Assembly (NCBI GenBank): GCA_036927565.1
Contig: JAYESD010000005.1
Span: 14,228,565-14,292,564, forward strand
Reading direction: 5' to 3'
DNA: 64,000 nucleotides
Origin: Tuctoria greenei
Taxonomy: Eukaryota > Streptophyta > Magnoliopsida > Poales > Poaceae
Positions 32,786 through 45,117 of this stretch are shown here, one piece after another. Positions within the stretch are counted from its first letter, which is position 1; each line of letters starts with the position of its first letter. The position numbers were made by a program, and so were the translations under genes. The notes under the pieces are model-generated. The model was not told the DNA's origin and searched no databases. It saw only the letters and a list, made by a program, of their open reading frames with translations.

Positions 32786-35466
32786 CTAACCTCCGAAGCC
32801 ACCTCCGAAGTCGAAGTCGTCGTCGTCGCGCCTCAATCCAGGCGGCGGTAGCGAAGGCGACGGCGTTTGTGCAGCCGTCGCGGATCCCTGCAATTAATAA
32901 AACTTAGAGTTAGAATATATGCATCAACATCTCTCTCCCTCCCTCTCCCTCTATCTTCATCTAGATCACCCTCTCTTCCTCTCTCTTTTCATTTCTCTAT
33001 TTGTCTCTCACTCTATCTTTCTTGCTCACTCTATCTCTCTATTGCTATCCTTTTCCCTCTATCTTCCTCCCTCTATCTCCATCTACATCTCCCTCCCTCT
33101 ATCTTCCCCTCTCTCTATCTCCATCTACATCTTACTCTCTCTTCATTCCCATCCTACTCTATCTATCTTTCACTCTTTCTTCTGTCTCCCTTTCTTCTAT
33201 CTCTTTCTTTCTTCTATCTCAATCATTTTCTTCTATCTAACTATCTCTCTCTTTCATCTATCTCAATCTTATTACGCTGGAGAAGAAGGATTACATAGAG
33301 ACTTACCTGACCCGCTGAAGAAGGATCGCCTGGGAGGACCGGTGGTAGTACCGGTAGCTGGATTCCCAGACCCTGCGCCCGAGCGATGGCCTGTCATTGC
33401 AAACATTAAATGCTACCTATTAGTAAGTCATTTAAGCTGAATTAATAAGAATTTTAATTTTTAGATTGTTACCTCCATTGCTTCCCGCATCTGCGCCAAC
33501 GCTGCTGCCTGGGTTTGGATCGTGGCCTCCATCGCCCTCCTTTCCTCCTCATGTCGCCTTTCATTTTCTTCTACAGTTTCTCGGAGGGACTGCATCTCAA
33601 TGTCCCTCTGCGAGCGGCGACCTCCCGTACCCGAAGCCTGCGTGGAGCTGCCTCTCGCAGGTCTACCCGCCCTCGAGTCGACAACTCCGTCGAATATGGC
33701 GAGCCTATAAAAAAGAAAGTCAGTAATATGAAATTAAAATATCTTGAATACTTTGAATTGAAAACGATAAAATGACTTGCAAACTCACCTTCCGTGTGCT
33801 TTTCCACCACCGGTTGCATACGCGGCTTGAGGATCGATCGGTTGACGTTCCCAATCGAAATCCTGGCCGTGTATCTTCCTAGCCTCCTCCCCGTACTTAG
33901 CCTGCAAAACAATAAAATCGTGTAAGTTCAACAATCTATATAGTTATATGTAATATGAATGGTTTCTAAACTTACCAACCGCTCGGCTGCAGCCTGACTG
34001 CACCCCGTCGGCTGAGAAGGGTCCCTGTGACCTCTCTTCCAAACCTCAGCAGGGGTGGGCGGCACCCCCGTCTCGCGCTCCTGTCAATACATGTTAGTAC
34101 GAACAATATATTATTAATATATAAACATAAGTTACACACACTTACCATGCGTTTAGCTAAACGCAAGTGGTTATCTTGCCCGTGTCTGCTCTTCCCCTCC
34201 ACCCCTCTGCAGTCTCGAGCCTTCCCGGACTTAGCTTTAAACTCGTCGCTAGCCCAGTAGCGACAAAGGGCCCGAAATGCATCGTTCCGACCCTGCAACC
34301 AGCTCACGTGGCCCTGCACATAGTTGAAAGTCGTTAAAAGTACCATCGAGGACATTATCAGAAAAAAATACTTACTACACTCCACGTACCTGCGCGTACT
34401 CCTCCTCCGTCAGGTGTCTCTCGCTCTCCTGCCGGAAGTGTAACACGTGCTGCTGGTTCGCCTTCAAGTGCTCATTAATAATTTGAACACGGGCGTTCGA
34501 CAAAGCTTGTCGAAGCGCCTTGGCAGCGTTGAAGTGAAACACTCGCCTCGCATCTTCAAACATGCGATGGTCGTCCGGGTCCTCTAAAATATATCTTGCC
34601 TGCGATAAAGAATATATTGAAGAGATGTGCACTAAAAGAGTTTAATAGTTGTAACTTAGAAACTTTTTTACATACTTACCATAAAATCGGCCCATACGGC
34701 CTCCTGAAGGTTGTCGTGCTCCTGGTGATGGACACGTGCGTAGTCCTCCCACGAAAGAGCAGGCACTCCGTCGATGACCCCGGGATAGTGCAAACGCACT
34801 ATGGACCCGAGGACACCGTTCACCGGTCTCTGGTGTTTCTCACCGGTGAAAGACAAGTCGTCCCAACTCCTGTAAGATATTTATTCATTCATTCATTACT
34901 TAAGTAATCAAAAGAAACTAAAATTGAAAACTATAATTTTTATTACCTGTCTCCGACTGGACGAATCACGATCCTCTGTGAAGGGACCGCGGGAGGACTG
35001 ACAAAGTGAGTCCTCCTCGTCCTCCGCGTCTGCTGGGGCGCCACGTCAGGTGACCCAGACGGCTCCTCACCAGCCGAGTCAAAGGCCTCAGGAACAAAGT
35101 CATCGCCAGCCGGGAGCTGGCTGGCCGAGGGCTGACTCGCCGAGGGCTGCCTCGCCGAGTGCTGGCTGGCCGAGGGCTGCCTCGCCGAAGGCTGGCTCAC
35201 CGAAGGCGCCGCAGCCTCTGAGTCAGCCGGTGAGGACTACAACATTCAAATGATTCATAAGTAAGTTTAATGTGAATTTGAATTTAAAGAATTTGTCAAA
35301 AACGAGTGACATTTACCTGTGACGAAGCTCTAGAGCTGGTCTGAACGTGCCCCAGCAGCTGAGAGCGTCTGCTGCCAGTCGACGAGGCACCAACGAAAGC
35401 GTCCTCAGGTCTAGAGGGGTAGAACCCCCTCGTCGGCGGCACCTTCTTACCCTTCTTTGACGCCAT
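32786..35466 (-). CDS. TNPA-like CACTA protein (plant transposase Ptta/En/Spm type), 10 exons
   Basis: Exons read on the minus strand: 35466-35317, 35236-34947, 34869-34680, 34599-34390, 34313-34146, 34080-33976, 33901-33789, 33704-33473, 33390-33307, 32887-32786. Every junction is GT...AG and the frame holds throughout, giving 547 residues. The start MASKKGKKVPPTRGFY opens the only frame that joins. Exon 2 has Ser/Gln/Pro repeats (ARQPSASQ). Exons 3-6 hold the conserved core (GVLGSIVRLHYPGVIDG, ALSWEDYARV, WLQGRNDAFRALCRYWAS). Exon 8 is a charged coiled coil (RETVEENERRHEEERRAMEA). The tail is DDDDFDFGGGFGG. By family it should bind the subterminal repeats in the nucleus. No lesion is seen, so it may still be expressed. 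Confidence 0.8.
32915..33275. repeat. CT-rich low-complexity tract in the last intron of the TNPA-like gene
   Basis: About 360 bp of degenerate CTCTCT/CTATCT runs on the plus strand (purine-rich in the transcript), inside the intron 32888-33306. Long Ser/Leu-rich frames through it are artefacts. Confidence 0.85.
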
Positions 35467-35556
35467 CCTATTGTAATTAGATAATTAGTAAATATGCAAA
35501 TAAAATATATAAAATTCATGTTACTATCTTCAAGAAAACATTACTTGTAGTCACTT

Positions 35557-38500
35557 TCAAAATTCATCAACATCATTGTCATGTGTCTGTGCCCTACTCC
35601 TTAAACCAGCCCAACGATCTTCCATCGTGGCCTGTTCTAATTTTCGTTTTCGTGTATCATCTGCCTCTACATCTTCAACGTCTTCAACATCTCCAACTAA
35701 TTGATCGAGTCCTGCACCAAGCTCGACGATAAAAGTGTCTGGCAACTCTTCTTCTTGGTACACTTCTTCAACGTCTTCGCTATCATGGTAACCATCATCC
35801 CCAGGAGTATATAGCCGCTCACGAGGATTCACCTTATATACCACCCACCAAGCACTGAGCTTCGTGCATGGATAAGGTAGATAATACACTTGTTCAACTT
35901 GATGCGCAAGAACAAATGTATCGTAACCCCGTAGTCGGTCCTTATGTTTCACTTCCACCATTCCAAATTGGTTTTCTCGAGTTCCATGAGTACGATCAAA
36001 CCAGTCACAGTCAAAGAAGACAACTCGAAGGGTCTTATTTCCGGTAAAAGTAAATTCAAGGATTTTATTAATGATACCATAATAATCGGTTAAATTCCCT
36101 TGAGTGTCCATTGCTCTCGTCACAACACCGGAATTTGATGTTGCCGCAAGAGGACGATGAGCTTCAAAATGAGTTGTACGGAATCGGAAGCCATTTACGT
36201 CATATCGACCATAGCTTCTAACATTCACCAATCCATAAGATAGCTGCCGCAAATCTTCATGGACACTGTGAGTCCGACACTGTTATAAAAGACGAGAGAA
36301 TATTATATAATACTTCTTTAATAATAGTAATTTATAATACATAGAAGACGAGAGAATATTACATATTCTCGAAACCAAGATAGAAAACTCTGTCCCCCAT
36401 TTATTCCTTCCTTTCGCATCGCTTCTACTTGTTTGGCCGTAGGTTGATGCCTATGTGGCCAATATTGTCTGTGGAACTCGCTGAACATGAAAAAACATCT
36501 TTTAGAGTACATGTGTAGCAAAATATGTAGATTAGCATAAACATAGGAGAAACACTTACTCGAAGTATTCCTGCATGCCTTCTATATTTGCGTACATGTA
36601 GAGTAAAGCAACAGTCCTTTCCTGTTCGGATAGCACGTAGGTCGTGTAGCTACCAACGGTGGTGCCTCTCGTTTGAAAAATGGAAAGGTCGCTTAGAGGG
36701 GGTGTTTCGTCCACATTGTACCGCATAGCCGAAGTATTGATATTGTTTTCTTCCGCAAAGTAGACACTTGAAAAGTATCCAACTTCTTTAAGAGCATATG
36801 CTTCAGCGATGCACCCTTCCACCCTTGCCCTGTTGCCAACCATTGGTTTCAGATATCGTAGCGCTCTTTCAATGTGATACATCCACCTATATTGCACAGG
36901 ACCGCCAACTTTAGCTTCGAATGGAAGACGGATAAGCAGATGTTGCATTGGATTGAAGAAACCCGGTGGAAAAATTTTTTCCATCTTACATAAAAGTATG
37001 GGTATCTCCTTCTCTAACTTATCCATCATCCCGATCTTGATTTCTTTAGCACAAAGCTGTCTATAGAAATAGCTGAGCTCGGCTAAAACCTTCCACACCG
37101 CATCATCTAGATAGCCTCGGAACATAACAGGTAGGAGTCTTTCCATTATAATGTGATAATCATGACTCTTCAACCCAGTGAGGTTTCCTGTGTTAACATT
37201 TACGGCTCGTTTCAGGCTAGCTGCGTAACCATCTGGGAATTTCAAAGTTTTCATCCATTTCATAACTTCTTTCTTTTCTTTCGATCGAAGACAGAAAGAA
37301 GCACGTGGCTTTCCACCACTTTCAGAGATTTCAAGAGTTGGACGGTGACAAATGTCTGCCAAATCTAGTCTAGCTTTATAATTGTCTTTCGTTTTGCCAG
37401 GCATATCCATGCAAGTGCTTATGATACTTTCGCTCATATTACGCTCCTGATGCATGACATCAATGTTGTGCATTAGAATCAACGACTTCACATATGGTAG
37501 CTCCCAAAGTCCACATATGTGAGTCCAATTGTGTTCCTCTCCATAACCTACGAAATATCCAGGACGACCTTCATCAGGCACCAGTTTGTCCAACATATCA
37601 GAAATTTCTGACCCGTTGAGACGCTTCGGTGGTCCTTTAGTGACAACAGTGTTCTTTCGAAAGACATGCCTCTGCTGCCTAAATATATGATTCGAGGGCA
37701 GCCAACGTCTGTGACAATCGAAATAAGATATTTTGCCTCCATGAGTTAGTCGAAAGCAATCCGTGTCTGAAGCACATATCGGACACGTCAGACGACCGTG
37801 AGTGCTCCATCCGGAAAACATGCCGTATGCCGGCAAATCATGGACGGACCACAAATAAGCAGCTCGAAGGTTGAATTTCTGCTTCTTGTAACTGTCGTAC
37901 GCTTCGACTCCTGTCCACAAGACTTTCAATTCTTCGATCAGCGGTTTTAACATCACGTTGAGACGTGACCCGGGATGATCAGGTCCAGGTACAATGAGGC
38001 TGAGAAACATGAACTCGTTCCTCGTACAAAAAGCAGGTGGCAGGTTGTACGGAATGACAAAGACAGGCCAACATGAGTATGGCGCGGCATTCGTACTGAA
38101 CGGTGAAAATCCGTCTGTCGCTAATCCGATGCGAACATTCCTCGCATCACGAGAAAAGTCTGGATCGAAACGGTCTAGCGCCTTCCATGCATCACCGTCG
38201 GACGGATGCGTCAAGAATTCTTTGTTCTCACGTTTACCTTCTTTGTGCCATCTCATGTGTCTTGCGGTTCTTTTTGAAAGAAACATCCGCTTCAACCGAG
38301 GTGTCACAGGCAAGTAACGAAGCTGCTTATGTGCGACATCTGTCATCACATTATCGCCATCGTCATTAACAACTTCGACATACCTCGATTTACCACATTT
38401 CAAGCACATCTTCTCATTGGCGTGCTCTTTCCAGAATAGCATGCAGTTGTCTGGGCACACATCAATTTTCTCATACTTCATACCGAGACCAGATATCTTG

Positions 38501-39065
38501 ATCTTTGACTGATACATATCTGGTGGCGCTTTGTGAGGTCGTGGAAGGATATCGCAGATCAATTTCATGAGATCATTGTAGCAGTTGATGGAAAAAAGTA
38601 CTTGGACTTAATTGCCATAAATCTGGTCAAGAAAGCAAGTACGGTCACATCCGTGTGTTCATGCAACGGCTCTTGTGATTTCTTCAGCTCCTCGAAGAAC
38701 TTCTCTGCCTCATTTGTAAGAGGATCCTCCACTTCAAGAGCTTCTAACATCTCATCCATCCTATCAACCTCTGTTATATCATCATCCTCATCCACTTCGG
38801 CTATGACTCGAGAATTAGTCTCGCCGTGGAAGGTCCACACTTCATATTGTGGAGTGAAACCGTTTCGACATAAGTGAAACGAAAGCTCCAATCTTCTCAA
38901 AAACTTAGTGTTTCGGCATTTTGTACATGGGCACCGCACCATATCTTCCGTTGACAACGAAAATGCTCGATCCAAAAATTGATCTAAATTGATAAACCAC
39001 TCATCGGAGTGACCACCATTTCTGCTCTTCCAGCCAGTATACATCCAATTGCGGTCTTCACCCAT
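35557..39065 (-). pseudogene. CACTA transposase (TNP2/TNPD type) with a homopolymer frameshift
   Basis: Three exons on the minus strand: 39065-36560, 36480-36363 and 36279-35557, with GT...AG junctions. Domains in order: transposase-associated domain at the N-terminus (MGEDRNWMYTGW, then VRCPCTKCRN); TNP2 core (IGLATDGFSPF, VHDLPAYGMFSGWSTHG, CPICASDTDC); DUF4218-like part (HDYHIIMERLLPVMFRGY, then WMYHIERALRYLKPM); and DUF4216-like part in the last exon (VVFFDCDWFD, then LAHQVEQVYYLPYP). A run of six T on the minus strand (38592-38597) shifts the frame between the first two domains. The exon lengths sum to a multiple of three only if two bases are removed there, giving about 1114 residues. 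The rest is open. It may be truly broken or a sequencing artefact in the run. Confidence 0.85.
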
Positions 39066-39166
39066 TTTTGACTCTGCAGTTTAATGCGAAAGAAATTGTC
39101 GTTAATGTATTGTTGTGTTATGTCACGGCCCTACAACCTAGGCAGATAGATCCTAAACCCACCCAA

Positions 39167-39358
39167 GAGTGACCGAGCGGAGCGTGCTCATGACGAGACG
39201 CGTGATCCGGATTCGAACGAAATTTCGGCAGCATAACCCCGCTGTTCTCCACTGCACGCCCGAAAATGGTGCAGCAGAGAACAACAGGGTTACGCCACCG
39301 AAATCTCGTCCAAATCCGGACCCGCGTCTCGTCACAAGCCACGCCCCCTCGGTCACTC
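39167..39358. repeat. Foldback upstream of the CACTA transposase start
   Basis: Two arms of about 85-90 bp (39167-39257 and 39270-39358) are imperfect inverted copies. Both arms run GAGTGACCGAG, GACGAGACGCG, TCCGGATT and TTTCGG, and the inner end closes with CTGCAC/GTGCAG around a loop of about 12 bases. It begins about 100 bp upstream of the transposase ATG, within its likely leader or promoter. No coding function. Confidence 0.75.
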
Positions 39359-39392
39359 CGAGGCTGTCCAAAAAAGGGACAATTCCGAACCT

Positions 39393-39427
39393 GCACGTCT
39401 CACATGCCAATGGCATGTGAGACGTGC
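39393..39427. repeat. Perfect 35-bp palindrome (17-bp arms, 1-base centre)
   Basis: GCACGTCTCACATGCCA, one A, then its exact complement TGGCATGTGAGACGTGC. It lies just beyond the foldback and upstream of the CACTA transposase. Confidence 0.9.
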
Positions 39428-39719
39428 CGATCCGAAACGGGTAATACATTGCTATAGGTTACGTTGCTCATTTTCATTTTCAGGTCATTTAAGAGAGAGG
39501 AAAGAACTAGAGAAAGAGTGAGAGGAAAGTTGGTCTCAGATGACAATTCCACGACCACTTCGTCGGAGTACGCCATCCACGCGCAGGTGCTTGCCATCCT
39601 CACCGTCGTCGTTCGCCTTCGTGCCCGTCTACATGCATACTTTACCTTACCACTAAATGGGCCTTGTCGGGCCTTGTCAAGCTGGTATGAAGCCCATTTA
39701 TGTATATATAGTACTTGAA

Positions 39720-40065
39720 CACTCAAGCAATCAAAATTAAGCAATTCAACATAACCATAATTCAAATGAGAGCAATAATACAAATCTTAAACATTATTAA
39801 ATTAAACCTAAGCATATATAGTAACATTAAGATCCAATTAACAACTAATTAACAACTAACTAATAATTAATTAGAATGGTCAACTATTAACAACTAACTA
39901 ACAATTAATTGTAATTCAAACCTAATTAGCAACTGCTAACAATTAATGAGAATTAACAACTAATTAACAACAACCTAACAATTAATTCGCATAACAATTA
40001 ACAAATAAATAGCATAACAACTAATCATCAACTAACAACTAATTATCTAGAAATTAACAACTAAT
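39720..40065. repeat. AT-rich degenerate AACAACTAATTA-type repeat
   Basis: About 340 bp made of variants of TTAACAACTAA and CAATTAAT. Non-coding; it lies within the CACTA element between the transposase and its 5' end. Confidence 0.75.
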
Positions 40066-40613
40066 GCCTACTTTACTTGTGCGGGGGTCGAGGGCGGCGG
40101 GGGGTTGGGGGCGGCAGGGGCGTGGCGGGCTGGCGCTGACGTCGGCCCGCATTCAAGTACAAGAAGGCGCTGACGTCACACACACTCACGAGCTTGGCAT
40201 GCACGCACTGACGCGCTCAGCATTGAGCCCACACGGAATCGCTCAGACGCAAACAGCTATGGCCAAAACTGGTCGTTAGGTCATTAGGTTCTGAAAAGGA
40301 AGAGAGGAGAAAAATGGAAAGGTAGCGTTCGGCTTGGACTCTGGCCGTGCAGTGCAGGCCGGTGTTAATTGTTGTTTCCTTCTCCTCGTCCGAGTCGCAA
40401 AGCCTAATAACGAACTATGGTACAGTAGCGGCTGCGTTCGTGGCAGCGGGGTCAACGCGGGCCGAGCGCCTAGACGCCCAGGCGCCCGCCTAGGCGACCA
40501 GCCAGGCGAGGGGTGGCAGCCGGTTGAGTGGGAGGGACGGCGGCGAGCTGAAGAGGCGGTGCAACGGCTGATAGAGGAGGGGAGGCGGGGCGGCGAGTCG
40601 AGGAAGGTGGGAG

Positions 40614-40649
<36 letters not shown>

Positions 40650-41590
40650 GCCGGACAATCGCCAACGGTGGTGCGACGCCAGGATCGTGGAGGGCGCCGC
40701 TGAATCGTGGATGCGCCGCCAGGATCTAGTCGCATGTGGCTCCGTATCAGCTGGGAGTTGGAAGGTCACGGACAGACTTATTGGGCTGGGCCAAGTTATT
40801 GGCCAATGTTGGCCACCCAGCCGCCTTATTGGGCAAAGAAACGGGTCTCCTCCTCAAACCCTACCCTTTTTTCCCAACCCAGCCGCCGCCTTTTCTCCAG
40901 TGCGCGTCTCCTCCGCCGCCCGCCGCCCCCAACGTCCTTCGGACTCCCGTCGCCACCACCGACCTCCTTCGGCTCCCAACGTCAACCCCGAGCTTCTGCC
41001 ACCCTCCCAGCGGCGTCCTCGACCTTCTCCCAACCTCCCACCGTCTGCCTGATCTCCTCCCAAGCTCCCAGCGCCGCACACGACCTCCTCCAGGCGAGGC
41101 GAAGCTACTATACAAGCAATTCTAAACTACTATAGCTAATTGCTGCTACTCTTAACAAAATTGCTAACTAAATCCGAAAAAAACTACTAAAACAGGGGGA
41201 GTAGCACCTGCTGTCCCGGGGGCGGGGGCGGTCCGGTCGGGGGGCGGCGACGCCGGTGGCGCGGCGGGCCGGAGGCGCAGGCGGCGGTTGGGGCGCGGAG
41301 GCGGGCCGCCGGTGGGGGCCGAGGGCGGCGGACCGGAGGCGCAGGCGGCGGGGGCCGCCGGTGGGGGCCGAGGGCGGCGGGCGCGGAGGCGGGCGCGGAG
41401 GCGGAGCCGGGGGCGCGGCGGCGGGGGCGCTGCGCGGCGGCGGGGGGCGCGGCGGCGGGGGCGCTGCGCGGCGGCGGGGGCGCGGCGGCGGGGGGCGCTG
41501 CGCGGCGGCGGGGGGCGCGGCGGCGGGGGCGCTGCGCGGCGGCGGTAGGATGTTTTGAGGTGAATGAAGAGTCGGGGCCGGAGCGACCCG
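40066..41590. other. GC-rich 5' region of the CACTA element with a G33 run and a GCG-rich block
   Basis: No coding sequence is supported. It contains a run of 33 G at 40615-40647 and a pyrimidine-rich leader-like segment with CCTCAAACCCTACCC near 40850. A block of about 350 bp at 41207-41550 is made of GGCGGCGGGGGCGCGGC variants, with several near-repeats of GCGCTGCGCGGCGGCGGGG. The long frames in it are Pro/Arg/Ala low complexity on both strands. Confidence 0.6.
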
Positions 41591-41594
41591 ATAT

Positions 41595-41915
41595 AAGCCC
41601 TTATTTGCGACGGCTTCTTTAATTGCGACGGCCTCAACTTGCGGCCGTCGCAATTAAAGCCTGTTTGCGACGGCTTTGGGTCCGGCCGTCGCAAATAAGG
41701 ATTTATTTGCGACGGCTCATTTATTTGCGACGGCTTTAGGGTTGGCCGTCGCAAATAACCGCTTATTTGCGACGGCCTGTCCCAAAGCTGTCGCAAATAA
41801 GCTCTTATTCGCGACGGCCATCTTATTTGCGACGGCCAGTGGCGGGCCGTCGCAATTTAAGTTATTTGCGACGGCTGGCCGTCGCAAATAAATTCGGCCG
41901 TCGCAAATGATCGCT
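41595..41915. repeat. Subterminal repeats of the CACTA element, right side
   Basis: Again TTTGCGACGGC and its complement, about 14 copies in 320 bp, ending 12 bp before the terminal CTGTAGTG. Confidence 0.9.
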
Positions 41916-41927
41916 TTTTCTGTAGTG

Positions 41928-44900
41928 GGAGTAACGCAACGAGATCGCGAGTCATGCAAGTTGCAATCACCTAGCTGGCCCAGGAAGACATGACCAGGAA
42001 AATCAAAAGGGACCCGTGGATCACACACACACTCCATCCAAGCCTTCGAACCGATGGAGCGGAGGATCCGGCAAGTATTTTAGCACAAGATACCTGGGCC
42101 GGTTCCTTGGAACGCCTGGATGGATGCTTGCACCGGACGAGCTCAGGTCGCGCGCGCCTGTCTCCATCTTGCTGGCCGCTGCGGTGTAGTACGTGCGTAC
42201 GTTGCCCGTTGTTTAATGACTTCGAGAGCGGGAGACACGAAACAAGGGGAAGGACGGTAGCGTCGCTTGTTGCATTGCAGGTCTGCCTTTCTCCCGTGAG
42301 TTAGCGGACAAGATTCAGTTCCCGATGAATGAATGATAGTGTGATCTGCATCTGCCAGCGTGGGCTGCAATAAAATCAGGTGGAAATCCAGCTTCTATGC
42401 TACTCTTTTCATTCTTTAGTGCAAAAATAAACTAGAGTAACAAGTATTTTAGAATAAAAGAAGTACTACGTATAACTGTTGGTCCTGTTTGCGATTACAT
42501 GTATATTTTTCAGAACTGGTTCTTATTTATTTATTTTCAAAAAGAAAAACAGAAACCCTAAAGAATTTTAAGAGTAAACGTAAAATCATAAACCTTAAAG
42601 AATAACGATAAAATTATAAATAAACTTTAAAGTCAGGGTAAGAACACAATTATGGGTAGCAAGGAAACGTGCGGGAGAAAGCCAAAGCCCATCATTCGTA
42701 ATGGGCTTTCAAAGAAACAGGTGGGAGACAGGCTGAGCCAATGGGCTGTCACGCCGATTAAAGACGCTGTTTGGGCCAGGCGGGCAATCTCGGTCGAGCA
42801 AGCTCCAAAGCCTGTGTCAGTGTGGCGGCAGCCGGCGGGGTAATGCTAGGTAGGGCCGGGGACGAGGAACTAGTATTTGTCTCCGGTAGCGAAGAACTGA
42901 AACCCTTCTTAACATAAACCACAACTTTGATTTTTTGGAAATTTGACATATAACTCACAAATCCAAAACTTTGCGGGAGTAGGGCCAACCAGCTTAGCCC
43001 AGTTAGAGGCAGCTTTGTCTGGCCCAAGCTCAATTATTCATTGCCGCGTATCGTACGTAGGTAGCCCTGCGATAGAAGCAAAACATTTGCTGCTCGACTG
43101 TTGGAAAGACTGTTGGAATGCAATGCGTACAAAAGTTTCAGCCGAAAATCTGGGAACAGAAAAGGGCTAGGCCTATCGACACAGACGTTTCTTGGCCAAT
43201 AATTATTGTGCTTTATTCCATCCAACGTTTCCATCGTTTCTTGTCGTTTCGGGGCTACATTATTGCTCCAGTTTCTGTATCGCAAGTAACTGGATTTTTA
43301 GAGCTTTCAGATTTTATGCTTTTTGAGTCTCCCTGGAAAGGATTCCCAGAATATCATACTGTTGCTAGCGTTTCTCTCTCTCTCATGCAATGATGATAAA
43401 AAGATCAGACAGGCCTGCTAGCTCCTCCAATGGATCCTTTTTTTTGGTTAGCAAATTACATTTCGCTCGGTAAGAGTTTTCCTGGAGCGAATATATAGGA
43501 ATGTATTCAGATATGCAGCACGATCGGAAACTTTCCTTGGTGGACAGTTTCTCCTGACAGTCAGGCTTAAATCCTGGTCATCAATCAGGAATGGCACAGA
43601 TGACTACACAATGCAAGGAAGGAAGAGGAACCCTGAACAAATCGACCCATCGCCTGTCCAATTGCAACCATCGGAAAATAAAGCGGCGGTTGATGGCCTA
43701 ACCGCGAGGACCGGTGGTAGTGCGACAGTTATTGCATGCGGTGGATGCCGCGACGGTGGCGTAAACGCTGCGAGCTGGCGGAGAGAAGCGATCCGTTCTT
43801 CTCGCCTCCCGCGGCCGATGATGGAAGTAGTGGCCGGTCTCCTTATCTTTCCTGAAGTGAAGTGAGCTTGCACGAACACCTGGGTTCCGGCTGCAATGAA
43901 GGCACCGCAAAATAGCGTCGCTCTGCGTGATCTGTCTTCACAGGACAGGATCGCAGGTACAGGGTACAGTAACACGTTTGGGGGTGTAGTTCCATGGCAG
44001 ATTCTGTGGATCAGCCTTGGCTTCCATGCCGTACTTCCTCTCTGATGATACTACAGTATAGTACAAGGTTCAAGAAACGTACGCTGGTGAACACTGTCGT
44101 CCCAAATTGCTGCACATTCGCCTTAATCGAATCATTTTAGCTTTGCCTAGCAATGCCTTTTCTGTAAAAACAATGCCTTTTCTGAATAATGCTCGAAATC
44201 GAGAATATTTCTTCTCACTAGTCAGTATGGTGTGCAAACTAAGAAGTAAGAGATTTTACCTCAGCGTTTTTCTGTTTACTTTTCCTACAGCGAGTTTTCT
44301 TGCCCATGTTGCCTACGCCTCTGCTCATGTCATGTGCGCCGGTTCCTTATCTCCTGCGACGGTTGCAGCAGTTCCCGCCCCTGTTTCCAGCAGGGGGAAG
44401 CTAATCCGAGCAAGCACACGGCACGGCATCCGAATACCTCAACTCCAGGAAACCGACGCGGCTGCCGAGCCAACGCCGGCGCGCGCGACCTACCATGTGC
44501 CATGTCTTTATAGGAGGAACTTGTCGATTTGTAGTTCATTTTTAAACTACAAAGCGACAAGTTCATGAGGACGGAGAGAGTACGTATTACTCGGACTATT
44601 CATGACATTAGGTGGTGTGAATCAATGAATTGTTTGCACTTGGAACTGCCCTTTCGTTCGCTCGCACGCAGTAGTGGCAGACAAGCGAACGTTAGATCCG
44701 ATCATGAACATTCATCAATCTTGACAATCATCTGCGAAGCACGCAAAAAGCAGATGGCAGTATTCAGTCAGTGAAGAAAACAGGGTACACGTATGCAGAG
44801 GAAAGAGCTGGTCCAAGTTCCATACTGATGAGAGACAGACAGAGTTGTATACGTTCGATTTTTTTAAAAAAAAAATAATACTTGTATTGACATATTCCCA

Positions 44901-44978
44901 GCATGGCGCCGTAATTTTTATTTTTTATTTTTTGAGAAACGTGAGGGACTCTTTGACGTCCGCGTGTATTGTATGGTC
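41928..44978. other. Intergenic region upstream of the cytokinin dehydrogenase gene
   Basis: I find no frame with recognisable protein features on either strand. Composition varies, with AT-rich stretches at 42380-42650 and 44850-44940. A foldback is listed separately at 44517-44563. The proximal 500 bp would be the promoter of the gene at 45118; it includes TTTGACGTCC at about 44952, a TGACG core of the kind bound by bZIP factors. Confidence 0.5.
44517..44563. repeat. Short foldback, probable Stowaway remnant
   Basis: AACTTGTCGATTTGTAGTT and AACTACAAAGCGACAAGTT form a 19-bp stem with one mismatch. It is followed by GAGGACGGAGAGAGTA, which resembles a Stowaway end. The other end is not clear. 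Confidence 0.45.
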
Positions 44979-44988
44979 GATATAAACC
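44979..44988 (+). promoter_or_regulatory. TATA box of the cytokinin dehydrogenase gene
   Basis: GATATAAACC lies about 135 bp upstream of the ATG at 45118, a normal distance for a plant core promoter with a short leader. No other TATA is nearer. Confidence 0.5.
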
Positions 44989-45117
44989 CATCGACACAAA
45001 CTACCACGACAAGAGCAGGACAGAGCGCAAGCAACCGCGGTGACATCACTCGCACATACCCAAGCTAGTTAGCTGCTCTGCTCTACTGCCCGCGCGGGCA
45101 CACAGAGGCAACACAGG

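Larger units (their letters stand above)
32087..41927 (-). mobile_element. CACTA (En/Spm) transposon, complete, two genes
   Basis: The ends are CACTACAGGAATCC and GATCGCTTTTTCTGTAGTG, flanked by the 3-bp duplication gga (32084-32086 and 41928-41930); the element is 9841 bp. Both genes lie on the minus strand: a TNP2-type transposase (TNPD-like) nearer the 5' end and a TNPA-like gene towards the 3' end, the order of maize En/Spm. Dense subterminal repeats of TTTGCGACGGC in both orientations sit at each end and are the expected binding sites for the TNPA-like protein. The transposase is frameshifted. Confidence 0.93.

Noticed and set aside
32867..33440. Ser/Leu/Pro-rich frames of 79-173 codons
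   Set aside because: They translate the CT-rich intron tract of the TNPA-like gene on the wrong strand.
41164..41796. Long Pro/Arg/Ala-rich frames on both strands in the CACTA 5' region
   Set aside because: Low-complexity GCG repeats lack stop codons by composition alone; there is no real protein signature.
44107..44568. 153-codon frame upstream of the cytokinin dehydrogenase gene
   Set aside because: No domain, ends within a MITE-like foldback, and composition resembles intergenic DNA.
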